A DNA stretch of 64,000 nt, taken from the NCBI RefSeq assembly GCF_949820605.1, contig NZ_CATKVU010000006.1, positions 186,001-250,000 on the forward strand, in the 5' to 3' direction. The stretch is from Segatella copri. Its GTDB lineage: Bacteria > Bacteroidota > Bacteroidia > Bacteroidales > Bacteroidaceae. Shown in pieces: positions 9,816-18,639 of this stretch. Below the pieces are notes generated by a model. The model did no database searches. It was given only the letters and a program-made list of their open reading frames with translations, and was not told the DNA's origin. Within the stretch, counting starts at the first letter, position 1, and each line of letters opens with the position of its first letter. The position numbers and the translations under genes are program-made.

Positions 9816-10992
9816 TTATTGCAAATTTCTTGGTGGTTTCGAGAAAACGCCATTGAGGTTCCAACACCTCCACAGATATTCATCATATTGCTTGCGCACA
9901 TTGTTGTTTGGAATTCCGAGTATAAGCTTTGCTCCTCTCGTAGCCTTGATGATAAGCATGCCATAATAAAACAGCAGGCTTGGAAATACTTGCGGGTCTG
10001 TTGTCATTCTTGCAGGGAAGGTGTCATAGAGTGTAGTCACAATCTCTTCTTTCTCGGCAATCGTGCGAATCACGCCCTTTCGGTCGCCATCTAGCTTGTC
10101 GAGCTGGATGAGCTTTTTCATCTTGTTATAGTCGGTCTTGGTGTTAGGGTCTATCATCGTTGGCATTGGCTGCAATTTCGCCCTTTTCCTTATAATAGTT
10201 GAACATCAGATAGACATCTTCTGTAGAAAATCCTGACATCTGGTTGAATTGCTTCTTGGTGGATATATGCCATCCGATGTTGAAACCGCTGGTTACATCA
10301 TCGAGCGTCACAGGACTCACACCCGTCATAAAGATACGTTCAAACGAACCTTTGAATTTCTTGAAGATATCACGATAGAAATCCTCAGCATGGGTAATGG
10401 CACGATTTACTCCTTCACCCTGCTCGTTGAGCACCGTGTTGGTGAAGTTGTCATATTCGTCAATGATGAGATAGGTACGAAGATTCAGCTTCTTTGATTC
10501 GTCGTTGATAAGTATCAACTTGTCTACGGCGTCTTCGGCCTCGAAGACCTTCTTTACAAAATCCTCCGAATTGTATTGACGGTAGACATCCACAAAACTA
10601 TCCAGCTTCACTTTGCAATAACGGTTAAACTTCTCTTCCAGCTGGTCGATACGTCCGCCTACTTGCGAAAAATCAAGATAGAGAACCAGATATTTGCCTT
10701 GAAGGGGAGTAGGATTCTTGCCAATCCACCGATTGCCGAACAGATCCTTGAACTTATCCTTCATGTTACAGTCATAATAAGCTTGGAGCATACTGATGAA
10801 TACGCTCTTGCCAAAATGGCGAGGACGGATAAAGAAGAGGTTTACCGCCTCATCTTCCAATGCTGGCAAATACATCGTCTTGTCCACATAGTAATTGTTT
10901 TGCTCTATGATTTGTACGAAGTCATTGCGTCGATAAGGTATTCTTTTAGTATCTTGCTTCATATCTCCAGTATTACTTGTAATTTTGTGCAA
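9816..10992 (-). pseudogene. Decayed AAA-ATPase-like / PD-(D/E)XK family gene
   Basis: This is a broken copy of the gene found intact at 16770-18521. Residues 1-282 read from ATG 10992: RIPYRRNDFVQIIEQNNYYVDKT, a Walker-like RPRHFGKSVFISML and the Asp-Glu strand YLIIDEYDNF. The frame then stops at 10144. The next piece (10175-9816, another frame) resumes at MIDPNTKTDYNKMKKL. Compared with the intact paralogue, about 55 residues between GEI and DPNTKTD are deleted and the frame is shifted at the joint. The end is also lost: homology stops after NNVRKQYDEYL, so about 165 C-terminal residues with the nuclease-like DFF...IELK region are missing. It is probably non-functional. Confidence 0.85.
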
Positions 10993-11096
10993 AGATACAA
11001 CTTAAGGGAATAATACCAAAGAAAAACGTTTTTTTTTCGGTAATCTGCAGAAAACAACATTCCTGGTAGATACTCATACATTCGTATCTGGATGGT

Positions 11097-11154
11097 CCCT
11101 ATATATAATAAGGTGTAGGACCGCCAATCTCCCCTATATATAATAAGGTGTAGG
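11097..11154. repeat. Two 23-bp direct repeats
   Basis: The 23-base unit beginning CCCTATATATAATAAGG and ending GTGTAGG occurs at 11097-11119 and 11132-11154, a 35-base period. It lies in the gap between the decayed ATPase gene and the collagen-like lipoprotein gene. Its function is unknown; a regulator-binding array or a decayed mobile-element end is possible. Confidence 0.8.
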
Positions 11155-11274
11155 TTTTATATCGGCAAAATGGAGGAAAACAGGGAAAATGGACGGGCTA
11201 GAAGCCCAATATGGGGGCTATTTTATAAAAAACATAAGAAAATTAGCCTTTTTTTGAAAAAAAATGCTCAAAAA

Positions 11275-11306
11275 CTTGCAAGTTTCGGAAAATATACTTA
11301 TATTTG
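11275..11306 (+). promoter_or_regulatory. Strong Bacteroidota promoter
   Basis: CTTG (11275-11278) and TATATTTG (11299-11306) are separated by 20 bases, matching the TTTG-N19-21-TAnnTTTG consensus. Transcription would begin near 11313, leaving a leader of about 240 bases before the lipoprotein start at 11554. Confidence 0.75.
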
Positions 11307-11312
11307 CAACAT

Positions 11313-11553
11313 GAAAAATCTTCTGGCTGGAGATATGATAAAAACAATAAGAACTGAGTGGCGATAAAAAGCCACGATATAAGAACGATAAAAAATAACT
11401 TTTCTAAGAGGACCTTTGAAAGAGAATGAAGAACTTTTCTAAGAGTGCAGACTCTTTTCATCAAACGGAACTCTTAATTCGATATAGAGAATTAATTAAT
11501 AACTTCCTGCCGAAAGGCTAGGAAAATCGTATAACATTATAAATTATTACCGT
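11313..11553 (+). promoter_or_regulatory. Long structured 5' leader of the collagen-like lipoprotein gene
   Basis: About 240 bases lie between the predicted transcription start and the ATG. They contain a 14-base direct repeat AACTTTTCTAAGAG (11397-11410 and 11432-11445). A hairpin AAGAGT-GCAG-ACTCTT (11441-11456) overlaps the second copy. A second hairpin pairs TTAATTC with GAATTAA (11474-11495). No open frame of note occurs. The leader could set mRNA stability or translation; I do not recognise a known riboswitch class. Confidence 0.45.
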
Positions 11554-14500
11554 ATGAAAAGAAAGTATTTTAGCGCGCTGCTTATGGGTGCATTGACAAT
11601 TGCCTCGGTAAGCACATTTACTTCTTGTAAAGACTACGACGATGACATCAGCGGTTTGCAGAGTCAGATTGACCAATTGAAGAAGACCATTGATGAAATC
11701 AATTCTCAGATTACAGCTGGTAGTGTTCTCACAGATGTAGTAAAGAACGACAATGGTATTACAGTCAAATTGAGCAATGGTAAAACTTATGACATTACAA
11801 ATGGTAAGGATGGTAAGGCTGGCTCAGTTGTTAAAATCGTTGACGGAGTTTGGTACATTGATGATGTAAGCACAGGCTTGAATGCTAAGGGTGACAAGGG
11901 CGACAAGGGTGATCAGGGTGACCCTGGTACACCTGGTACACCGGGTACACCGGGTACTGCTGGTAAGGACGGTGCTTACTACTTGCCAAAGGAAGATGGC
12001 TATTTCTACAAGGTTGATGGCAATACAGAAACCAAGACCGGCATTATGTGGAAGACAGCTTCTAATGATGCTATCACAGCAGTTATGGGCGAGGAAGACT
12101 TGAAATTGAGTCACGTACTCAAGTCTGATGGTACTTATGGTGAGTACACTATCTCTTTGAGCAGTAATCTCCGTGGTATCGTATTCATGAAGGATGGCGA
12201 CTCTCGTGCTTACGTTGATGGCGTTCCTGCTATCCGCATCTCTTCGTTCGAGTACAAGGCATTGAGTGCTGGTGCAACTAAGGACTCTAAGAATGAGAAA
12301 TGGACAGAAGGTGCTGCAAAGGTTGTCAATCCTGAGACATACGCTTACTATCACGTGAATCCTGCCAATGCTTCTGAAGAGCAGTTGAAGAACTTGATAT
12401 TTGCACTTGAGGCTAATGGCGACTTTATCAAATCTCGCGCTAAAGCTTCTGATGATTTCGCTGCAAAGCCTGAATTTGTTGAGTTCAAGGATGGTATTCT
12501 GAAGGTTAAGGTTAATGTAACTGGTACTCCAGCTACAGATAAAAACATAACAACCGTAGCTTTGCAGGCACAGAGAAAGAATGGTGAAACTGTGACATCC
12601 GATTATGCAACTATCTACAAGACGAATATGGATCCGTTGTATCTCGCTGATATCGAAAAGATAAACAGATCTACTCCAGAGGATTATCACTATCGTCGTG
12701 GTACAGTTGGTATCAGTGTTAAGGATACCGAGGCTGGTGCTAAGGTGAAGAACAGTCTTGTTTGGAGCGAAGATGCTCAGAAGAAGGAAGTTGTTGATAC
12801 CGTAGTTGCTTACAATGGTCAGCTCGACTTGTCTACATTCGTAGGTGTTCATCAGAAGAGTAATACAGGTTGCTCTGTTGTTAAGGATCTTACTCCACTT
12901 GGTATGAGCATTAAGTACGAGGTTGTGAAGAACTATAAACTTGGTACAAACCAGACAGACCAGAAGGACTTCGTAACAGTTACTGAGGATGGTATCGTAA
13001 CTCCTAAGGTATTTACTACCACAGGTGAAGCTGCTATCGATCGTACGCCTATCGTACGTGTAAGCTTGATGAATGGCAGCAATGTAGTTCGGGTTGCTTA
13101 CGTAAAGATCAAGATTGTTAAGCCAAGTGAGATTAAACCAGCTAAGGATCTTCCATTGACTGTTGACGAATTCAAATTCGTTTGTGGTCAGGATGGAAAG
13201 TCTGAAACGACAGTTGAGCAGATCAACGTTCAGTTGTATAACAAACTTGGTATGAGTAAGAATGAGTTCCATAAAGCTTATCCATACTTTACCGATTGCA
13301 CTCATGTTAAGGGCGATGTAGGTACTGTAGTTGAAAAGCCAGAGACCGATGCAGAAGGTGGAATGACCTATTTGTATACTTGGAAGATTAAGAATGAAGA
13401 TTTGTGGAAGCATGCAGGTGAAGAGGTTTCTAACGAAATCGTATTCAAGAACGCTCGAACAAATGCAACAGACTCTGTAGTCGTAGTTTTGAAGTCTAAG
13501 ATCAAGGGCGTCAAGAAGACATACAATGTTTGGAAGACTAAGGGCGAGGTTCCTGCTGGTGAAAATGCTCACTACTATGCTGAGTATTGGAACGCCACTA
13601 AGGAGTATGCTAAGCTGAATGTACAGACTCCTAATGAAAACGAGACTGATGCAAATAAGTGCTTGTTCGTAAGTGATTTGAATGCTCCATTCTATAATAA
13701 GAATGGTCAGTTGTATCTCGATGAGAGCATTACTAATCTCCAGTATTTCTTCTGTACTGGTAAAGATGGTGTTGCAGCTATCAAGGATATCAACGGTACA
13801 AAGGTTACATTCACTGTAAGTACAGATGGTCTTAAGTTGTATGCTTCTGCTAAGGTAGGTAACGTAACTTATACAAATGAGTTGATTGCTACAATTAATA
13901 ATGCAGAAACAACAGGTGTTTATGATGTTAAGCGTCAGAACTCTATCGTATTGAATAAGGAGAGTAATCTCGCTAAGTACTTGTTGAACACAAATAAGTT
14001 GTACACCTTCATCGGTGCAAAGGCAAATGTTTGTGGCGAAACAACCAAGGAAGTTTCTATTACATTTGATGGAAAGGATCACTTCCAGGCTAACTTCATC
14101 CGTCCAATCAACATTACAACAAATGCAAATGACAACTTCATTGATGGTGTTGACTTCGGTGAGAAGGGTTCATTCATCACAATCGAGGATTTGATTTCTC
14201 CGTCTGATTGGCGTATTGATGCTAAGACCGGAAAGAACCGTCTATTCAAGGATCATATGACATATTGGGACTTCTATGGTCCATTCGATGTTGAAGCTCT
14301 TATCGATGAGGCTAAGTGTGATTTGAATGGTGAACTTCAGGATGTACCTGCAACTATCGTTCTTGCCCAGAGCAATGCTACATCAATGGGAGGTGCTAAC
14401 TCTAAGTATGGCTTCATCACTTACCGTAACAATGGTGCAGGTGTTCAGAATGCATTCAACTTGTACATCCCTGTTAAGGTTAAGTATGGATGGGGTGAGA

Positions 14501-14565
14501 TTGTAACAGATCCTATTAAGGTTAATGTTGCTACAACTATTCAGGCTAATGCCAGAAAGAAGTAA
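11554..14565 (+). CDS. Large surface lipoprotein with coiled coil and collagen-like stretch
   Basis: This lipoprotein has 1003 residues with lipobox FTSC (Cys25), then KDYDDD, an acidic surface-export signal. A short coiled coil follows (about 32-52, LQSQIDQLKKTIDEINSQ). At about 113-141 is a Gly-X-Y run (GDKGDKGDQGDPGTPGTPG) like bacterial collagen. The remaining 850 residues look like a string of beta-rich domains with no catalytic motif I can name. Bacteroidota proteins with this N-terminus are often annotated as carrying a PL29-lyase or DUF4988 N-terminal domain, but I see no lyase domain. Codon use is strongly biased (many GGT, TCT, AAG, CGT), and with the strong promoter and terminator this suggests high expression. 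It is probably a major surface or fibre-like adhesin; the role is inference. Confidence 0.85.
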   Translation: MKRKYFSALLMGALTIASVSTFTSCKDYDDDISGLQSQIDQLKKTIDEINSQITAGSVLTDVVKNDNGITVKLSNGKTYDITNGKDGKAGSVVKIVDGVWYIDDVSTGLNAKGDKGDKGDQGDPGTPGTPGTPGTAGKDGAYYLPKEDGYFYKVDGNTETKTGIMWKTASNDAITAVMGEEDLKLSHVLKSDGTYGEYTISLSSNLRGIVFMKDGDSRAYVDGVPAIRISSFEYKALSAGATKDSKNEKWTEGAAKVVNPETYAYYHVNPANASEEQLKNLIFALEANGDFIKSRAKASDDFAAKPEFVEFKDGILKVKVNVTGTPATDKNITTVALQAQRKNGETVTSDYATIYKTNMDPLYLADIEKINRSTPEDYHYRRGTVGISVKDTEAGAKVKNSLVWSEDAQKKEVVDTVVAYNGQLDLSTFVGVHQKSNTGCSVVKDLTPLGMSIKYEVVKNYKLGTNQTDQKDFVTVTEDGIVTPKVFTTTGEAAIDRTPIVRVSLMNGSNVVRVAYVKIKIVKPSEIKPAKDLPLTVDEFKFVCGQDGKSETTVEQINVQLYNKLGMSKNEFHKAYPYFTDCTHVKGDVGTVVEKPETDAEGGMTYLYTWKIKNEDLWKHAGEEVSNEIVFKNARTNATDSVVVVLKSKIKGVKKTYNVWKTKGEVPAGENAHYYAEYWNATKEYAKLNVQTPNENETDANKCLFVSDLNAPFYNKNGQLYLDESITNLQYFFCTGKDGVAAIKDINGTKVTFTVSTDGLKLYASAKVGNVTYTNELIATINNAETTGVYDVKRQNSIVLNKESNLAKYLLNTNKLYTFIGAKANVCGETTKEVSITFDGKDHFQANFIRPINITTNANDNFIDGVDFGEKGSFITIEDLISPSDWRIDAKTGKNRLFKDHMTYWDFYGPFDVEALIDEAKCDLNGELQDVPATIVLAQSNATSMGGANSKYGFITYRNNGAGVQNAFNLYIPVKVKYGWGEIVTDPIKVNVATTIQANARKK

Positions 14566-14590
14566 GTATATCTCAAGATAACATAAAATT

Positions 14591-14622
14591 AAGGGTGTCT
14601 TCCTCAGAGGGCACCCTTTTTT
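14591..14622 (+). terminator. Rho-independent terminator
   Basis: AAGGGTGTC pairs with GGCACCCTT (one G-T pair) across a short loop, followed by a T run, 26 bases after the lipoprotein stop. Confidence 0.85.
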
Positions 14623-14640
14623 AAAACAAAAACAGAAAAA

Positions 14641-14985
14641 ATGAAAAGATTTTTAGTTTTTATATGTCTGGCAGTTACATTCGTCTTCATGTCATGCGGT
14701 GGAGGCAGTAAGCAAGAGAACCATGGTTTTGCAGGCTCTTTTACTGACGAATTTGAGAACAAGTTCGTTCTGAACGAAGATTATACCGGTACGATTCAGT
14801 TTGCCGGTAATGAGAAGAAAGAGCAAATCACCTGGAGTGATGGAGATGATCACAAGCGTCCATTTGCCACTATAAAATGGAATGGTGATCCTGCCTATTA
14901 TTATCTGAGAGACGGAGCACTTTATCGTCAGGAAACTGATATGAATGAAGGTAGAGCTGCCATCAAGATAACTTATGATGAGTAA
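14641..14985 (+). CDS. Small lipoprotein of unknown function
   Basis: This 114-residue protein has lipobox FMSC (Cys19) followed by GGGSKQENHG. The body is beta-rich with a repeated polar pattern (FTDEFENKFVLNEDYTGTIQF, split by turns, then WNGDPAYYYLRDGALY), resembling a small lipocalin-like or beta-sandwich domain of around 90 residues. I do not recognise a family. Its 3' end overlaps the next gene by 11 bases, so the two are translationally linked. It follows the terminator of the large lipoprotein gene by only 18 bases, so it may depend on read-through or on a promoter I cannot see. Confidence 0.7.
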   Translation: MKRFLVFICLAVTFVFMSCGGGSKQENHGFAGSFTDEFENKFVLNEDYTGTIQFAGNEKKEQITWSDGDDHKRPFATIKWNGDPAYYYLRDGALYRQETDMNEGRAAIKITYDE

Positions 14986-15424
14986 GAAAGTTCTGTTCTT
15001 TCTTATGTGCTGTGCTATATTCACAGCCAGTTGCTCCGAAAAGAAAAAAGAACTGACTCCTGGAGAACGGATGGAGGCTGAATACAAATATGATAAACTG
15101 CCCGATTCGAAAAAGTCGAAAATAAAGTTTCTGAAATATGAACATGATTTCGGCAAGGTTGGCTCAAAAAAACTGCAGAAGGTTAGGTTCGATTTTCAAA
15201 ATATAGGAAAATCTCCATTAATACTCCATGATGTACATGGTTATTGCGGCTGTATTGAAGCTAGTTTCAGTAAAACTCCCATCATGCCAGGCAAAAAAGG
15301 ATCTATCATCATCACTTATGATGGGAAAGGATCAGTTATCGGGAGTTTTAATAAAGAAATTGTAGTTAATTCAAATGCTTCAAACAAATACATAAGTTTG
15401 TTTGTCAAAGGAGTGAATCAATAA
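14975..15424 (+). CDS. DUF1573-family lipoprotein
   Basis: This 149-residue protein has lipobox TASC (Cys20) and a single DUF1573 domain at about 48-149. The family hallmark is visible: EHDFGKVG, then VRFDFQNIGKSPLIL, then the Cys pair YCGCIEASF, then PIMPGKKGSIIITYD. This fold is an Ig-like beta-sandwich found in many copies in Bacteroidota envelopes; its biochemical role is not established. The start overlaps the previous gene (ATG 14975; a second ATG at 14978 is possible). The OmpA-family gene follows 15 bases after the stop, giving a three-gene envelope operon. Confidence 0.87.
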   Translation: MMSKKVLFFLMCCAIFTASCSEKKKELTPGERMEAEYKYDKLPDSKKSKIKFLKYEHDFGKVGSKKLQKVRFDFQNIGKSPLILHDVHGYCGCIEASFSKTPIMPGKKGSIIITYDGKGSVIGSFNKEIVVNSNASNKYISLFVKGVNQ

Positions 15425-15439
15425 CAAAACAATTAAATT

Positions 15440-16588
15440 ATGATGAAATCTATTAAGTGTTTATATGCAGCTTCTTTGCTCGCCATCGGCTCTACAGCCG
15501 CTATGGCGCAAGCATCCTACACAGACAAGGATGGAAACGAATATCAGTTTAAGCGCCACTGGTTCCTGGATGTTCAGGCTGGTGGGCAATATACTGTGGG
15601 TGAGGCAAGCTTCTCAGACCTGCTTTCTCCTAACTTCCAGGGTGCCATCGGCTACCAGTTCTCTCCTGTTTTCGGACTCCGTGGTCAGATAAACGGTATC
15701 TGGAGCAAGGGCGGATGGAACGGATACAAGGCTACCAAGGACGGTACTCCGTATACCGCCAGCTACAAATGGAAATATGTAGCTCCGGGTGTGGACTTTA
15801 TGTTCAACCTCTCTAACCTCTTCTGTGGCTGGAACCCGAACCGCGTATTCAACGCTACTGCCTTCGTTGGTGGTGGTATCAACTGGGCAGGAGCTAACCA
15901 GGAGGTAAACGACCTGGCTGCCAACATCAAGAATCAGAGCAACTATCTGCTGGAATATCTCTGGCAGGGAAAGAAGGTTCGCCCATACGGCAGAGCAGGT
16001 ATCGACCTGGAATTCAAGGTAAGCAAGGCTGTGAGCATCATGCTCGAAGGCAATGCCAACATGATTTCTGACAAGTACAACTCTAAGAAGGCAGATAACC
16101 CTGACTGGTACTTCAATGCACTGGCAGGTGTACGCATCAACCTGGGCAAGAGCTATACCAAGAAGGCTAAGCCGGTAGAGGAACCTGCTCCGGCACCAGC
16201 TCCTAAGCAGGAATATGTAGCTCCTAAGCCAGAGCCTAAGCCAGCTCTTGTAGAGAAGAAGGTAGAGGAGATGCGCCGTGACATCTTCTTCACCATCAAT
16301 TCTTACAAGATTGCTCCTGCTGAGGATGCTAAGATCCGTGAGGTGGTTGACTTCCTGAACAAGAACACAGAGGCAAAGGTTGTAGTAACCGGTTATGCTG
16401 ACAAGGGTACAGGCAATGACGTCATCAACGACCGCATCGCTGCCAAGCGAGCAGCAGCTGTGGTTTGGATGCTGACAAAGAAATATAATATACCTTCAGA
16501 GCGCATTACAGAAGAATCTAAGGGTGCACGTGTGCAGCCTTTTGCAGAAAACGCAGAGAACCGTGTAACGATCATGATCGCTAAGTAG
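15440..16588 (+). CDS. OmpA-family outer membrane protein
   Basis: This 382-residue outer membrane protein has a signal peptide ending TAAMAQA and an N-terminal beta-barrel of about 210 residues with alternating aromatic strands (WFLDVQAGGQYTVG, GAIGYQFSPVFGLRGQ, ALAGVRINLG). A Pro-rich linker (about 240-265, PAPAPAPKQEYVAPKP) leads to an OmpA/MotB peptidoglycan-binding domain (about 272-382). In that domain VVVTGYADKGTG and NDRIAAKRAAAV carry the Asp and Arg that bind diaminopimelate. It anchors the outer membrane to the wall. A strong terminator follows, closing the operon with the two small lipoproteins. Confidence 0.93.
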   Translation: MMKSIKCLYAASLLAIGSTAAMAQASYTDKDGNEYQFKRHWFLDVQAGGQYTVGEASFSDLLSPNFQGAIGYQFSPVFGLRGQINGIWSKGGWNGYKATKDGTPYTASYKWKYVAPGVDFMFNLSNLFCGWNPNRVFNATAFVGGGINWAGANQEVNDLAANIKNQSNYLLEYLWQGKKVRPYGRAGIDLEFKVSKAVSIMLEGNANMISDKYNSKKADNPDWYFNALAGVRINLGKSYTKKAKPVEEPAPAPAPKQEYVAPKPEPKPALVEKKVEEMRRDIFFTINSYKIAPAEDAKIREVVDFLNKNTEAKVVVTGYADKGTGNDVINDRIAAKRAAAVVWMLTKKYNIPSERITEESKGARVQPFAENAENRVTIMIAK

Positions 16589-16632
16589 TACGGTAAGTTT
16601 ATAATGCGACAATCAATTATTTTAATTGGTGG

Positions 16633-16661
16633 CGGGGCATCCTCAAGGGTGCCCCGTTTTT
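16633..16661 (+). terminator. Rho-independent terminator
   Basis: A 7-bp GC-rich stem (CGGGGCA with TGCCCCG) with a 10-base loop is followed by five T. It ends the ompA-like unit. Confidence 0.9.
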
Positions 16662-16713
16662 CGTTCAGATATCCCTTCCTTCTCCTGCTCATTTGTTATT
16701 TTTTCACCATTTC

Positions 16714-16745
16714 TTGCAGTTTCTCAATATTTTGTTGTACCTTTG
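16714..16745 (+). promoter_or_regulatory. Promoter of the intact AAA-ATPase-like gene
   Basis: TTG (16714-16716) and TACCTTTG (16738-16745) are 21 bases apart. The 19 bases ATTTTGTTGTACCTTTGCA around the -7 box are repeated exactly before trpS (-7 box at 18603-18610). Confidence 0.65.
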
Positions 16746-16769
16746 CAATGTATAAAAAAATAAGCGATT

Positions 16770-18521
16770 ATGGGACGAGCTAAAAGAATACCTTACGGAG
16801 TGTCTGACTTCATCGACATCATAGAGAGAAATCAATATTATGTCGATAAGACCATGTATATACCAAAGTTAGAGGATGAGCCTGATGCCTTGTTCTTTAT
16901 TCGCCCTCGTCGTTTTGGCAAGAGCTTGTTTATCAGTATGCTGAGGGCTTATTATGACATCAAACGTAAAGATAAGTTTGATAAGTTGTTTGGCAACCTT
17001 TGGATCGGTTCGCATCCTACAGAAAATCAGGGAAAGTATCAAGTCTTGTTTCTTGATTTCTCCAAGATAGGAGGTTCGATAGACCAATTGGAAGAAAACT
17101 TCAATGCCTATTGCAATGAATGTATTGATAGCTTTATCGAAACTTATCAGGAGTATTATCCCGAACGAGTAGTGGAAAGTGTGTTGAAGGCAAAAACTGC
17201 TGCCAGAAAGTTGAATGCCATTGGGATTGCTGCAGAGAAAAAGAATCTTCCACTTTATCTTATAGTAGATGAGTATGACAACTTTACCAATGTTGTGCTC
17301 AATGAGCAGGGGGAGGAAGTGTATACGGCTCTTACCCATGCCAGTGGTTTTTATCGGGAGATTTTCAAGGTGTTTAAGGGAATGTTCTCTAAAATCTTTA
17401 TGACAGGCGTAAGTCCTGTTACACTGGATGATTTGACCAGTGGATTCAACATAGGATGGCATATCTCTACCAAGCCTGCCTTTAATCAAATGCTTGGTTT
17501 CTCTACCGAAGATGTAAGAGAACTCTTCACTTATTATAAGGAGAACGGGGAGATTCGTCCTGATAGTGATGTGGAGGCTATCATTAACGAAATGAAACCA
17601 TGGTATGACAATTATTGTTTCTCGGAAAGTGCCTTGAAAACTCAGAGTAAAGTTTTCAACAGCGATATGGTATTCTATTACTTACGCAATTATCGTGAGG
17701 CTGGTGAATCTCCTAAGCTGATGGTGGATCCTAATACCAAGACAGACTATGGCAAGATGAAGAAATTGCTGCAGCTTGATAAACTGGATGGCGACCGTAA
17801 GGGTGTGCTGCGCATTATCATCGAGAATGGAGAAATAATAGGTAATATTGAGGAAAGTTTTCCTGCCAAATTGTTGGTAAGACCACAGATATTTATCAGT
17901 CTTCTGTTCTATTATGGAATGTTGACAATAAAGGGAACACGCGGAGACCAGCTGGTGCTTGGCATTCCAAATAATAATGTTCGCAAGCAATACTATACCT
18001 ATCTGCTGGAGCAATATGACGAAGTCTGTGCGGTAGACGAAATGAGTCTTAAGTCTTTGTTTACCGATATGGCTTTTGATGGTCAATGGAAACCTGCGCT
18101 GGAGTTTATGGCACAGGCTTATGCCAAGGTCTCTTCCGTTAGAGATAGCATAGAGGGTGAACGTAATCTGCAAGGTTTCTTTATGGCATATTTGAATCTG
18201 AACAGTTACTATTATACGATGCCCGAATTGGAATTGAATCATGGATATTGTGACTTTTTCCTGTTGCCAGACTTGACTCATTACGATACCAAGCACAGCT
18301 ATATTATCGAACTGAAGATGCTGTCAAAGAAAGATTTTGGAGCTATGGCTGATAACGGCAGACAAACCAAGGCGGAAGAGCAATGGGAGCAAGCTGTGGA
18401 ACAAATAAACCGATATGCCGATGCTCCAAGGGTAGAAGCCTTGCGTCAAGGTACCAAACTCCATAAGATAATTATGCAGTTTGAGGGGTATCAGTTGAGG
18501 AAGATAGATGAAATTGATTAA
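16770..18521 (+). CDS. AAA-ATPase-like protein with C-terminal PD-(D/E)XK-type domain
   Basis: This 583-residue protein belongs to the large Bacteroidota family that joins an AAA-ATPase-like domain to a DUF1703 nuclease-like domain. The N-terminus carries the family start (RIPYGVSDFIDIIERNQYYVDKT), an atypical P-loop RPRRFGKSLFISML and the Walker-B-like YLIVDEYDNF. GFNIGWHISTK and FSTEDVRELFTYY are further family blocks. The C-terminal part has the nuclease-like strand pattern GYCDFFLLPD then YIIELKML (E-x-K). The biochemical role is not established; many copies per genome and frequent decay suggest a selfish or conflict-linked gene. A decayed paralogue lies at 9816-10992. The start ATG 16770 lies 25 bases after the -7 box. 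Confidence 0.9.
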   Translation: MGRAKRIPYGVSDFIDIIERNQYYVDKTMYIPKLEDEPDALFFIRPRRFGKSLFISMLRAYYDIKRKDKFDKLFGNLWIGSHPTENQGKYQVLFLDFSKIGGSIDQLEENFNAYCNECIDSFIETYQEYYPERVVESVLKAKTAARKLNAIGIAAEKKNLPLYLIVDEYDNFTNVVLNEQGEEVYTALTHASGFYREIFKVFKGMFSKIFMTGVSPVTLDDLTSGFNIGWHISTKPAFNQMLGFSTEDVRELFTYYKENGEIRPDSDVEAIINEMKPWYDNYCFSESALKTQSKVFNSDMVFYYLRNYREAGESPKLMVDPNTKTDYGKMKKLLQLDKLDGDRKGVLRIIIENGEIIGNIEESFPAKLLVRPQIFISLLFYYGMLTIKGTRGDQLVLGIPNNNVRKQYYTYLLEQYDEVCAVDEMSLKSLFTDMAFDGQWKPALEFMAQAYAKVSSVRDSIEGERNLQGFFMAYLNLNSYYYTMPELELNHGYCDFFLLPDLTHYDTKHSYIIELKMLSKKDFGAMADNGRQTKAEEQWEQAVEQINRYADAPRVEALRQGTKLHKIIMQFEGYQLRKIDEID

Positions 18522-18639
18522 AGAAGATAAGCATTTTGTCTCTTAAACTCTGGGTTTTGGTTAATTTTACATCTTTTTTTCCTCATTCTCATTATTTTGT
18601 TGTACCTTTGCAGCTAAAATAATAATAAATTGCAAGAAA

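Larger units (their letters stand above)
10993..11553. other. Intergenic region between decayed ATPase gene and lipoprotein gene
   Basis: This 561-base gap contains the 23-bp repeats (11097-11154), the promoter (11275-11306) and the leader listed separately. A 65-codon open frame (11170-11367) crosses the promoter and is not supported as a gene. Confidence 0.6.

Noticed and set aside
11824..14082. A 752-codon open frame antisense to the collagen-like lipoprotein gene
   Set aside because: It mirrors the biased codons of the sense gene, has an odd composition rich in Cys, Ile and Ser, and has no start context or domain; it is a shadow.
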